From positions 620,001 through 684,000 of the forward strand of contig MBPM02000019.1 in assembly GCA_001695595.3 (NCBI GenBank): a DNA stretch of 64,000 nt, in the 5' to 3' direction. This DNA is from Plasmopara viticola (lineage: Eukaryota > Oomycota > Peronosporomycetes > Peronosporales > Peronosporaceae). Under the pieces are notes generated by a model. That model was not told where the DNA came from. It saw nothing but the letters and a program-made list of their open reading frames with translations, and did no database searches. This document shows, in pieces, positions 1 to 10,564 of this stretch (position 1 is the first letter of the stretch; every line of letters starts with the position of its first letter). A program made the position numbers and the translations under genes.

Positions 1-569
1 TGTGACAAGTGTTACGGACTGCGCAATAACGCATCCGTACGAGCCTTCTTTTCTTGGCTCATGCTTTCCTTAATATATATTACGAAGTAAAAGACCCACT
101 TTGTCATTTTTTACAAAAAAGAGGTGGTGCGTGATGACGAATAATCTGCTGTGATCACAAATGGCTTAGAGCCTTTCAGGTGAAGCTTAATTTATAGCAG
201 AAAGCACTTTTATTGGCAGGGCAGAACTTTGCAACCTTGAGCTGCCGCGATCTGAGCGCGATCATCTAAACACGCGCCTCGACATCTTCTTGCAGTCGAT
301 GGCAAATCCTGATGCTTTACAGATGGCACTTAACGGGCGTTTAAATCCGACAAGGCCGTAATGGGCGCCTGTGATAGAATTTTTTTTTACTTTGTCAGAC
401 GCTTCTGGATCTCGGGCTACTATAATTTATTTTTGTGTTCTTTCTAAGAAAAGTAGGCTGTGACCTAGCCACTTCTGTATAATTCTCACTAAACTGGTGC
501 AGCTTATAGGCCTTCCTTGAGTCCTTCAAGTTCAAAATCTATCAAATCTACAATGACCTCGACCTGCCT
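1..569. other. gene-free flank, nothing definite
   Basis: No convincing coding region is seen. It lies directly downstream, in minus-strand sense, of a decayed Gypsy reverse transcriptase, so it may hold the missing RNase H part, but I could not read recognisable motifs here. Confidence 0.4.
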
Positions 570-1290
570 AGAGGACCTACATAGTATTAATCAATTTTTG
601 CGCATGCACACGAGCACACGTCACAAGTGGCATGCACAATGTGGCTTTCTCCGGCTTGATCTGGTCGCCTGTGTACATAATTGTCAAAACGTATGCCCGC
701 TCATGCACCCGCTGGGGCCTAAACAATTGTATTACCAGAAATTTGAATATCGCAGGCACGTATGATAGCCCTTGGGGCATGACCAACCACTTCCAGAGCA
801 TACAGCTCAGAGTGCTGACCGTGGCCAATGATATGCCACCCTTGAGTGATAAGTTAATAGTGCTCGTCGATTAAGTTTTCTTGTACGTCCCGCCATGTTG
901 CTTTGTAGTATATCCTCTCCACGACTAAACGTCTTTGCAGAGATGATGGCCGCATTCACTTTATCACAAGTGTGTATGATGCGTCACTCGTCATTTAAAA
1001 AGCTGACACTTAATGTTGGCGTATATGGGGGGATTACTTTACTTAACCAATACCACCATATCTTTTGCACGAAAGAATGCGTCGTAAATATCATACTTTT
1101 GTTTAATAAAAACACTGTCATGTCGCGCAGTATTTGGTTGTGCAAATTCATTTCATGACGTACATCTCTATCAGGTGGCCGTGCTGGAGACGGGTCGCGC
1201 GGGCGTCGAGCGAAAGTTGCTTCTTTATCGCCGTGAAATGTGTAAGCCTTTGCTCGACTATTTTTTCTACCTGGCTCGACTAGCATTTGC
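570..1290 (-). mobile_element. decayed Ty3/Gypsy pol fragment (reverse transcriptase)
   Basis: Two minus-strand open stretches (984-1286 and 577-828) read in order as a Gypsy reverse transcriptase. The first contains PPDRDVRHEMNL, matching the PPDRGVRHEIDL-type block that precedes the RT domain in oomycete Gypsy elements. About 300 bp further on, the second contains VSTLSCMLWKWLVMPQGLS, matching the STPSGMLWEWLVMPQGLS block, followed by QLFRP and a scrambled catalytic region. Frames are broken between and after the blocks, so it is a dead copy. Family assignment rests on recognised motifs; the outer limits are estimates and no LTR was found. Confidence 0.65.
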
Positions 1291-2160
1291 TCGGTCTAGG
1301 TCCTTAGCTCCACCTCCTTATCTTGTGGGAGCCGTTGCTTAATTACTGCTTTGAAGAGCGAAAAACATCTGCTTAAATTGTCAGCTTGAGCTTAATTTTG
1401 ACCGTTTCATGTGTCGAAAACCTCTGTTCGATCGTCGTCAAATGGTGCAAAACCGCTGTTTGCCTTACTGTGTGCAACTCATCCCCGCGTTGATGCGGCG
1501 TTTTGTTGACCGCCAATTCGTCCAGAAACTACCGTACAAAAAAGAGGATGCAAATCAAGCTGCTGGTTTTCCTGTGTACAGCGCGTGTTACTAAAGACTT
1601 CTCAACCCGCCATGGCAAAGACTACTCGCTTGGCACGACTAAAAAACAATATTTAATCACATCCTAATCGACCAACGCTTGATTAAATTGACATCCAATG
1701 TGCAATCGTGCGAGATGCAAAATTCCCGTAATGCTACTAAATGCATAAATAAGTTTAATGACTGATATTTCGTCGTATCTGCAAAAAACAATTCGAGTTA
1801 TACTGCTGCAGAAGGTCTCGTCGTGATATGCATTGAGGTTCACTGTAAGCAACTTCGACAACAATTCTGCCAAGACCCTCACAAAACAAATCTTTAATGT
1901 AAGCACCAATAAATACGGCGCGAAAAGAATTGTTTGTCACCTTTGCGTCCAGACAAAGCAGTTATGGCCAGACCCTTTAGACACGAAGGCTTATGATAAG
2001 TCTTTATGATTAGCAATGATAATTCAAAATGTGCCTTAAGCACAATTGATTCAGAAGATCGGGCTGCTACTGCGATCCAAGACCTTTATTGCAACAAGTA
2101 AAGTGTCCTACTCGTAATGACTCAGACCATTTATTGCGTATGGATGTTCTAAGGGCACAG
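1291..2160. other. intergenic, nothing recognised
   Basis: Short unrelated open frames only. No motifs, RNA genes or repeats were recognised in this stretch. Confidence 0.4.
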
Positions 2161-2162
2161 TA

Positions 2163-2351
2163 TGAGCCAAAATGGGCGCTGGTGCACGGTACATAGACGC
2201 GCGATGACCGGGATAACGAATCTAGAAGCAAGACGTCTGACAACCGGGTCATAGATAGACACACATGAGTCAAAATGGGCGCTGGTGCACGGTAATTGAC
2301 GCGTGATGACCGACTAACTAATCTGGAAGCAAGACATCTGACAACCGGGTC
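2163..2351. repeat. two-unit tandem repeat, about 88 bp per unit
   Basis: Unit 1 (about 2163-2251) and unit 2 (about 2266-2351) both start with TGAG(C/T)CAAAATGGGCGCTGG, both contain GAAGCAAGAC(G/A)TCTGACAA, and both end in CCGGGTC, with a few substitutions and small indels. A related third fragment occurs at 16087-16140. The dispersed occurrence suggests part of a transposon, perhaps an LTR end, but no partner LTR or coding domain was tied to it. Confidence 0.75.
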
Positions 2352-3099
2352 CGACACGACCACTGGGGTCCATCTCTATACCAGAAGTTGCATCCATCGT
2401 GGGTAAGCTGTGTGCGTCGATGACACGCGTACTGAGGACTAATACTTTGGCGTCCATGAGCATCAAGGACAAAAAATTCCTTTGCCGACGGCACCTCAAT
2501 AAACTGCATGACGATGGCAACTTCACTATTTTAGACTTCTTGGCTAAGTGTCATCAGCCAGAATTGACGCTGGGACACGCACACGTATGCATCTCCAAAG
2601 CATCATTTTTGTGCGGATGCAAAATTTTTGCTTCGCTTTCCATACAATCTTGGATTGCTCGGTGCTGTCATTTCATTAGTTTTATCCCGATTATCACATC
2701 AAGGTGGTGTAAAGCTGCTAATCTCGTGGGGTGTAGAAATGCAATGGGGTTTTGACAGGGGTCATGGGAAAGACATCATAGTGCTTGCAGGAGTGACGAG
2801 CTAATGTTTCCCGTCGCTTAAATTTACACCTAGTATGAAATGTTTTACAATGATTGGCAATTAAGACCCAGACATCAGTTTCATATATAAGCCGTTTCAA
2901 TGTCCTGCCTTTGCAGATCACTTAAATGTTCTCTGACTCATCATTGGTTCCTATAGACTTTGGCAAGACGGCTTACAAGCCAATTAAAATCAAGCTTTCT
3001 CAGTTCTATAGATGCATTTTTCCAAAGCTATAGAACGGATCAAGCGTTTTACGTAAGTCTCAACTAAGAGTATTTCGTTCAGACGATAATATGATGGCT
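2352..3099. other. intergenic, nothing recognised
   Basis: A 118-codon open frame at 2399-2755 has no recognisable motif or composition that would support it as a gene. Otherwise nothing was seen. Confidence 0.35.
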
Positions 3100-3500
3100 T
3101 TTTGGGACCGAAACGGTCCGATAACCAAATGCCTTACCGTGTCCGACATTATCGAGCTTTCCCTTTCGCTGGTAATTTAGGTAACAAATATACCATGTCA
3201 CCCTTTTAAACGCTCTTCCGTGTTTGTCTAATAGGTATTTTCAAGGCTATAAACGATTGACTTTACTTCCGACCGATACCACTCAGCCGATTATTCGCAA
3301 GTCTACTTTTACAAAAGAAACTTAGCTCACATTTTAAACATCGGTAACAATTTTTATATAAAAGCTTTCTATGCTTTTGATACAAATTTTGTACTTTGCA
3401 GCTTCACCTGTTCAAATAAAAGGGAGGTAAGCTTGTTGATGTGAGCTCCGCTTTGTTAAATGTAACACCAATTGTTGACAGTTTATCGACCAGCAAATGA
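3100..3500. repeat. diverged dispersed repeat, partner at 17.24-17.66 kb
   Basis: Several blocks recur in the same order and spacing near 17240-17660. They include a GGTCCGATAA...TGCCTT...GT(C/T)CGACATT block at about 3114-3150, a TTTGTCTAA block at about 3223, TAAGCTTG..GATGTG at about 3428, and TGACAGTTTAT at about 3476. This is an old duplicated element, probably retrotransposon-derived; no domain was identified. Confidence 0.5.
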
Positions 3501-3659
3501 GTTTTCTCAGCATACCGACTACGCAGTGTGCTTTCTACCACAGCGATGATTACCAATTGTTAAATGATATCTATCTATTACCGAGCGAGAATTTATCAGT
3601 TCAAGAGCGTTTACTGCTTAGCAGTAATCTACTGTGTATCTCCGCTCGTGTCCCAAAGA

Positions 3660-3768
3660 CCATAGAAGTGATTCGGGCTAAAACTGGTGATAAACTCACC
3701 ATCTCAATTGTCCCTTCCAATTGAGATGATGAGTTTATCACCAGTTTTAGCCCAAATCACTTCTATGG
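3660..3768. repeat. near-perfect inverted repeat, 51-bp arms with 7-nt loop
   Basis: The arms 3660-3710 and 3718-3768 are reverse complements with two mismatches (49 of 51 paired), separated by TCCCTTC. The transcript would fold into a long hairpin. It partly overlaps the end of a small plus-strand open frame (3497-3724) that has no recognisable features. Function is unknown: a foldback element remnant, a recombination product, or a hairpin small-RNA precursor are all possible. Confidence 0.95.
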
Positions 3769-4249
3769 AGCACCATGTCCTGATGTCAGCACTTTAAAAG
3801 CTTAAAATAAATTTGGGCTCATGATTTGTTAAATTTTGACTGGTAATGATGATCTTATTTTTTAATATCTCTTATATTAATCTTGGGCATATACCAACAC
3901 AGGCTTCTTGATATACCAATTTGCCTTCGAAATAAAATAATAATTTTTGATCTACATGGTCACTTATTATATTTTTGGAAGTATTCTATACATTAGGTCC
4001 TCGGCGTTGCTTATAACGACTGGGCAAGTCTACCCTACACTGGAGAAAACCATTGCTCACTCATTGCGGTGCAGCTGAAGTCGCTGAAAAGAAGCTTACT
4101 ATTCGACACTGAGATCGCTGACTACGTTATAGAATTGCACCAATTGAGATCGTATTTGTGCAAGTGACGAGTTTGTCGTATCGAAAAATGCTTAACCTGA
4201 CAAACATGGAATCTGGTCTGCGCAATAAAGCCCATCATCAAACGTAGAA
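3769..4249. other. intergenic, nothing recognised
   Basis: AT-rich sequence lying between the hairpin and the Gypsy remnant. No coding signal was recognised. Confidence 0.35.
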
Positions 4250-5110
4250 AGCTGTAGTCGGAGCAGCAATTATTCCTCGCGCAAAAAATCAATCATCTTT
4301 CCAATTGCCAAAACATTAAACATATTTATCGCCATTTACGAGAACGAGTGGTCTGTAACGCCACCAATGGGTTCAAACATCACCAATCTACACTTCATCT
4401 CAAAAAAGTATTTGCAGTGAGCGAAAAATCGATTGGCAATTCTACGGTACCTCGCTTTGGGTAAATCCACTCGCTTACAGCCGTCTTGACCAAATTGCAC
4501 TAGCACAAAACCTATGGCACAGTCTGGTATGACGAGCGATACTAAAGGCTTTCACCTTAATTTGCGAAGTCATATCCGTCACCCACTAATGAGTAACTTT
4601 GATGCTTTTGAAAACATCCATGTGCTGGCTTTCTAAGCGTCTTTTTCAAAAGATTGAGCAAAAGATGCACTATACTTGTTCAAATTGTTGGCTGGGTCCA
4701 AAGGTTTTTGTAGGAACATGGCGTAAAACAAGCAGCATCGGCTTCTTCGTTTGGTTTTACACGAGCCCTGTTAATGCTAAAGTCAGATGATTGCCGCATT
4801 CTCTGTCGCTGCAAAGACGCGTTCGTCAATGTGTCGCTAATTGTCTCATAGCATTGTCTGAAAGGCGTCGAGTTACTACAAAGCGACTATGGATAGATAC
4901 GTCTTCTATGTACGTTCAAACGAATTCTCATAATGGCCGAATAAGTTGTGTTTCCTTAAAATTAAGCATTTTTGGGGCGTTTGGTAGCTGTTGTGGCAAA
5001 AAAGTCATTTTTGTAACGTCCCACAAGGCGTACTGACCGCCGTAAAAATTGCTTCAATCGAACTATCATCAATAGCTACCTCTACAAAAGTGCATTCAGA
5101 TATTTTTTCG
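4250..5110 (-). mobile_element. decayed Ty3/Gypsy pol fragment (RT)
   Basis: Minus-strand translation across frames gives Gypsy RT blocks in the right order. TAVSTPCGTLQ lies near 5050, then FLPQQLPNAPKMLNF near 5000, IRPL near 4950, and TYIEDVSIHSR near 4905. The last corresponds to the catalytic Y-x-D-D region plus the conserved I-H/F-S-R; here the first Asp is Glu. Stops and a frameshift interrupt the reading. Sequence towards 4250 probably continues into the RNase H domain but is too degraded to be sure. This is a dead copy. Confidence 0.6.
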
Positions 5111-6600
5111 GCGTTGCGTCCGTATTCAGGATCAGTTTTATTTACGTAACACTGCGCTGTTCAATTTATTAAAAGCATTGGCTTCTCGCAACTCAAATTT
5201 TGAGCACACAAAACAGAGACGAGATCGGGAGCTTTGACTCTCGCACCAAGCTAATTATCGCCTTTTCACCAAAAACATCTATTAGCTCACAATATCTTCG
5301 TAGCAAGGACTCACAATCCTTTTATGACAACGAACATTGCTTTGTGACACAATACTTTGGTTCTTGTACAAAATCAACCTCGTGTCTAGCTTTTCTATCA
5401 TGTAAAAGTGTTTATGGTAAGTCTTAAATATTTCATATGGGTTTCGCAATCAGTGTATGAAGTTTATTATTGAATACTCGAGTCGTTTGCTTTCTCTAAG
5501 ACCAGTTGTTGCGCACGCTGCAATTGGCGCAAATCTGGGACATGCATCAAACAAAGGACTTCATGAAATTTATCTTTGAATGCACCATCTCTGATATATT
5601 ATTGGCTTCCAATTTAGCCATAAGCTCATTTTTGAGGCTTAAGAGCTACTTAATCTTTGGAATTACCTTCATTAGAGGCGCGTCCGTTGTGGCGCAGCGA
5701 GTTAGACTGTCTAATGCCCCAAGTTTATTTGTCAGCCTCAAGGAGTTTGTGATTCCCAGAAATCGTTTTCTTTTATCTTATTCAACACTCGACTTGCGCA
5801 AGTGTGCACTCCGTTTCAAGACTGTATTGATTGACCTATGTTACTCAAGTCGAGACAGCCGGTGCGACAGACGATGTATTAAAAGTCTTTACGTCCATCT
5901 TCACGAAATTGCCAGCTTCAGTACCTTTCAAAAAATTACAGGGCGTGTAGACGACAATAAGTTCATTGTAGGAAGCCGTGTGCACAACAATGTGGAAACA
6001 CGACACACCAGAGAGACATCGAATGACTGGCGCCTCATGCTTATCTGACTACGGTCAAGTAAATAACAGTTAAGAAAAAAGAACGATTGAAGGACCCAAG
6101 TCTCAGTGTCACGGCCACGTCTAGTTAGACTATATGGATGCTCGAGACCGTCCTGCTTGCCAATTGAGCCATAATCGACTCAGTCTTTATGCTCTCTCGC
6201 ACAACACCAGTCTGTTGATAATAACCGGTCGTGATTTTTTGCTTGAAAGCAAAGCCTCTCGGTGGCACACCAGAGACTATTAATACCCAAATCGATTTCT
6301 CATACCTCCTTACACTAAGGCCAAAAGGTCGTCACTGCTGGATCCTCCTTTAAGCACTGCCTTGCTGGTACGGCCTAAGTTGTATGATGCGCATCAATCA
6401 TTTAATCCTAGCGGGACTTGATTCTTTCCAGGCAGAAAATTAGCGACCGGCCTTTATCGGATTTTGAGGTCGTGGATACTGTCGGCGACCTTTAAGAGCC
6501 CTTGGACGGGACGTAGATCCATTACTTTAACCCCTACGGATCACGTTGGCCACAGCCACGATAGAACGTGACCCGCATATGATCAATTGTAAGAATAAGT
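5111..6600 (-). other. probable continuation of decayed retroelement
   Basis: A 180-codon plus-strand open frame (5506-6048) looks like the complement of decayed minus-strand coding sequence rather than a gene. Reading the minus strand gives retroelement-like strings (for example FKDKFHEVLCLMHVPDLRQL near 5570) and, around 6400-6560, a faint protease-like string. I cannot assign a family securely. Confidence 0.3.
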
Positions 6601-8038
6601 TATCTAAGGCCATTTAATCCGCAACAAAAAGTTTTGTTCGTCGAGGTGTAAACACGTAGTTGGCCTCCCAGTTTTTGCTTCAACGGGGGCATAAATTCAT
6701 GCTCAACCCCTGAAGCAAGAAATTTATCCATATAAAGCTTGAATTACGCAACGCGTTTTAGCTACCTAGCAGCTTAAAGGTCCGCGAATGTGACCGCCTC
6801 GCTAGGATCGTAAAATCCAGTAAGTCGTTACACTAGCGCACACTGCGCGTCCGACAGATGGAGAAAAGTCAAACAATTTATCTTTGAAACTGGAAAGAGG
6901 GTTCAAGGAGCAATCTACCCACGTGGGCGTCGAGGTGCGACGAAATCATCGAGAATCTTGTACTGAGCAAAATATATGATCTTGCGGTCTATGAAATTGT
7001 AGTATAGAAAGAAGAGTAATCAAACTTCAGACTGAGTTCACTTTACGCATTATGTATTGTAATTGCTCACAGAAAGCCTCCAGAGGCTTAATAGCGCCAC
7101 AAATTATTCAAGGAGAATTCAAATGAAGCGTTTATAAAGGTCTCGATTCATATTAAAAATGTTGCAGTCGCTGACCGAGTTGCTATCGACAGTGGCTAAA
7201 AGTTGCAAGACTGAATGCACCGACTGCGACTGCGCTTAGCACGGGGTACTTCATTGATGTTTTTGCTCTGCTAGGTGTCACAACGCATTGTAAAGAGCAC
7301 ACGAGCCGCACCTAAATATATTCTGAGCGTTCAAACGCACTAAAACTTATCACCTTATAAATAATAAGTGGCGAAGGTTGAAGTACAATCGTCATTTCTT
7401 GTACATGTTTAGCCCACATGTCACAATCTATTTTGCTAATCTGACAAGATCAGTCATGCTCTCATATCGTCTTTGTGTGAAGACGATAAAACCGTGTGCA
7501 TCTGGCTACTCTTCTATTATCGGGGCTGCTGGCAAAAATCGTTGTTGTAGTCCATGTAAAATCATAAAGCTCTCGTTCGCAGTGTAAACAAAGTTACTCG
7601 ATCTTCTGCTTGCACAATTTTTTATGTCCGTACCTGTAAATAATAGTATTCGGATGGCGTAATCGAACTGGCCATTTTACACTGGCTTTTCTTCTCTCTG
7701 AAACCTTAAGAACAAGCAAAGCGCTTATTAAGCCGCTAAAACTTTATAATAGCTCTTCGGTGACTTAAAAGTAAGCACCTAAGCAAGTGAAGACGTACAG
7801 GAAGATGCGGTGTAAACCTAATAGCCAAAAGAAGACAAGACAAACCTCGCGGACTGAAGCCACCTGGTTCCAAGGGATAGACACGAAAAATGCGATCTCT
7901 CTGGGTTGATTTGTTGGATAAAGAAAGATCATTGAGGAGGAGCATTGGTCGCACTACATTTCTGTTTTTGTACGGCTGTCGTGTCACGTTGCTCGGTCAA
8001 GGAGATCAAGGTCTCCTCCTCCCTTTCATCGAGGAAGC
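6601..8038. other. gene-free region and upstream flank of the sulfatase-fold gene
   Basis: No gene was recognised. The last 20 bp before 8039 (a TTTCATCGAGGAAGC stretch) are conserved upstream of the inverted paralogue's start, while the remaining upstream sequence differs between the two copies. Confidence 0.45.
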
Positions 8039-10564
8039 ATGGATAGTCACCGCCACTTTGCTGCTGGTACACCAAGACCTCGTCGTCTTTCGGATCCTCC
8101 CGATATCGATGATGATTGTTGTCATAGCGGGGCATCAGCAAACTTAAGTAAACGGCAAGGTCTACTCCACCGAGCTCTTCGACTGACCGACGTCGTCAGT
8201 CTTCCGTGGTTTGGATGGTGTTTTGTCTATGCGTTCGTGCTCTTTTGTTTCTTTACTAGTCGATGCGTCATCCTCAAGACGTTGGCAACGATGTACGGGA
8301 GTCCGCCAGACTATACATTAAGGTTTAAAAGCGCGGCGCTGGGGCTTGGAATTCTAGAGGATTTTGTATGCACGTCCTACTTGGTGTGTGCGTTATGGGT
8401 CTTTGACATGCTCAAGATTTATATCATCAAGCGCTCGAGTCCTCGGATCAATGCAGAGATTGTACGAATCGTCGGAAACATTGCCACGTTTATAGCCTCG
8501 TGGATTCTGTTTGTTGCTACAGTCGCACCTGATGCGTTCGACGTGCTGCTTGTGCTCAATCAGCACATGCGCTTTACGTTTGAGATCTTAGCTACAGCAA
8601 TCAGGGAAAGACATGATCTGAGTCAAGTGCCGATTTCAGCAGAGGAGCTCCATCGATGTTACGTTGTTGCGGCTCTGCTGTTATGCTCTGCCACAACATT
8701 TGCGCTCGTAAGGACGCTGGCGAGCTGGGCCGACCTCACTCGATGGAACCCGGCACACCTTGCAGCAACCATTGCAAGTGGTGTTGACCGACAAAGCTTA
8801 GAGATGGCTACCAATCGATCAAATTATGAAAAAGTCCCTCTGGAAGAAGGCATGACTGTGCAAGACCATCACGCCGATTTAAGGAACGGGAGTTATCTCT
8901 ACACGAAAATTATTTCCAGCCCAGTAATTCAAGTCACGATCGTTCTCAGTGGTCTCGTACTTGCTTCGATAGCTGTTGTGGTAGTGCGCTGTGTGTGCTC
9001 GCCGCTAATCGCGTTTTCGGCCCTAAATGTCGCACTCAATGAACTGTTTGGACAGGCGCTTCAGCCTCCGACGGCAGTCCCCACGTTTGCGAATGCAAAG
9101 GTCGATAGGGCAACAATAGACATGTACATTCATCCATCCGAGCGATACGAGCTGTACGGAAACGACTCCTTATATCGCCTCACGACGGGATACAGTGGTG
9201 ACCTTGCGTTTGACGTTAAAGTCCCCAATGGCAGTTTGCCAAACGTTCTCCTTATTAGCGTCGAGTCTTTTCGCTTTCGAGACTCGCGGTACTTTGTCGG
9301 GAAGGACGATCCCTCCAATCTCTTCCAAAAGACTGATCTTACCATTACACCAAACTTTGACAAGTGGGCAAAGCGTGGCGTGGCTATTCGCAATCTATGG
9401 ACGAGCAACCCTACAAGTCGCTCTTTGGAAAGCGTGTTGTTTGGACAGATACCATACGACCACGCCGCGAGAACCGGTATAACTGGAGGCAAGCAGCAGA
9501 CAAAGCTTTCCGGCTTGCCTCAACTGTTTAAAGCCAAGGGATACGAGACCTTTTTTACCACTGGGTCTTCCATAACTCACGACAACTGGAATACGTTCCT
9601 TCCGTCACACGGCTTTGATACGGTTTGGAGCGACAAACAGATAAAGAAGCTAGCTGAATTCAGTCTCAACATTAGCCGTGATGACTGGAAGGGCGAGGCC
9701 CAACGAGGGTTTCACTGGGGAGCTCATGACGACGTGGGTTTTCAGATTCTTGGAGATTTACTCGTAAACAAGACACGCAAGGAGACGGAGCGTTCGCAGA
9801 ACGGTAAACAGAACAAGCCGTTGTTTGTCACGCATTGCACCATCACCTCCCACAGTCCCTTCACTTCAGTGCCAAAGTGGTACACAGAGTCGAAAAAGCC
9901 TGATTTCTCCAGACTGTACACGGGAGCAAAGCACGCAAGCAGAATTCAGCAATACTATGAAGCTCGATATTTCACCGACATGGAGCTGGGAAAATTTCTG
10001 GACCGCATGGACCAAGAGGGCATTCTGAACAACACTATCGTTGTTATATATGGCGATCATGGTCAATCACCGGAATCTGACAGTATTTACACGGATGAAG
10101 AATCTCTTACGCGAGTACCGGGCCTCATTCTTGCAGAGGGACGATTGGGAAAGTATGCGGGTTTAAAGATTGAAGACGTTGCAGAGCACTACGATATCCT
10201 CAACACTCTGGCGGACATTACAGGGCTGCCTGAAGGAGGCTTCGTCCAAAATGGTGTCGGCCGCTCTCTTAAGCGCCAGGTCCCTTATGGGGAGCGTGTC
10301 GTCTATAGTAACGTTCCCGGCCGCAAAATGTCCATTGTGCGTGGCAATTACCGCTTGGGTTACGATAACATTGCAGATGCAATGTTTTTACACAATACCG
10401 AGACGGACCATTCGATGAGCAAAGATCTGATTCCAGAGCTGTCGGCTGAACAGCTCGCAGATTGGAAATCGTGGCGTGACAAGGGGCGGTACATCTCGGC
10501 ATATTACAAAGAGCGGTGGGACAAGAATTGCTTGCTTGCTGTCAAATGCTCTGGTGGGAAATGA
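8039..10564 (+). CDS. LTA-synthase-like sulfatase-fold membrane protein, copy 1
   Basis: The gene encodes an 841-residue intronless protein. The N-terminal half carries about five membrane helices (residues roughly 54-80, 103-130, 146-170, 202-226, 295-325). The C-terminal half is an alkaline phosphatase/sulfatase fold. It has PNVLLISVES with metal-ligand Glu409, TSNPTSRSLES with Thr459 as candidate nucleophile, and GDHG at 672-675 for metal binding. Five helices followed by an external sulfatase domain is the layout of bacterial lipoteichoic acid synthase and related phosphoglycerol or phosphoethanolamine transferases. The likely role is transfer of a phospho-head-group or hydrolysis of a phosphate or sulfate ester at the cell surface or in the secretory lumen; the substrate is unknown. 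The start is supported by the inverted paralogue of identical length (28399-30924). Confidence 0.85.
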   Translation: MDSHRHFAAGTPRPRRLSDPPDIDDDCCHSGASANLSKRQGLLHRALRLTDVVSLPWFGWCFVYAFVLFCFFTSRCVILKTLATMYGSPPDYTLRFKSAALGLGILEDFVCTSYLVCALWVFDMLKIYIIKRSSPRINAEIVRIVGNIATFIASWILFVATVAPDAFDVLLVLNQHMRFTFEILATAIRERHDLSQVPISAEELHRCYVVAALLLCSATTFALVRTLASWADLTRWNPAHLAATIASGVDRQSLEMATNRSNYEKVPLEEGMTVQDHHADLRNGSYLYTKIISSPVIQVTIVLSGLVLASIAVVVVRCVCSPLIAFSALNVALNELFGQALQPPTAVPTFANAKVDRATIDMYIHPSERYELYGNDSLYRLTTGYSGDLAFDVKVPNGSLPNVLLISVESFRFRDSRYFVGKDDPSNLFQKTDLTITPNFDKWAKRGVAIRNLWTSNPTSRSLESVLFGQIPYDHAARTGITGGKQQTKLSGLPQLFKAKGYETFFTTGSSITHDNWNTFLPSHGFDTVWSDKQIKKLAEFSLNISRDDWKGEAQRGFHWGAHDDVGFQILGDLLVNKTRKETERSQNGKQNKPLFVTHCTITSHSPFTSVPKWYTESKKPDFSRLYTGAKHASRIQQYYEARYFTDMELGKFLDRMDQEGILNNTIVVIYGDHGQSPESDSIYTDEESLTRVPGLILAEGRLGKYAGLKIEDVAEHYDILNTLADITGLPEGGFVQNGVGRSLKRQVPYGERVVYSNVPGRKMSIVRGNYRLGYDNIADAMFLHNTETDHSMSKDLIPELSAEQLADWKSWRDKGRYISAYYKERWDKNCLLAVKCSGGK

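Noticed and set aside
984..1286. 100-codon minus-strand ORF as a secreted or regulatory protein
   Set aside because: Its PPDRDVRHEMNL block is Gypsy pol sequence preceding the RT domain, and the RT follows at the right distance.
5506..6048. 180-codon plus-strand ORF as a protein gene
   Set aside because: No domain, signal or plausible composition; the opposite strand carries retroelement-like strings and Gypsy RT blocks lie next to it.
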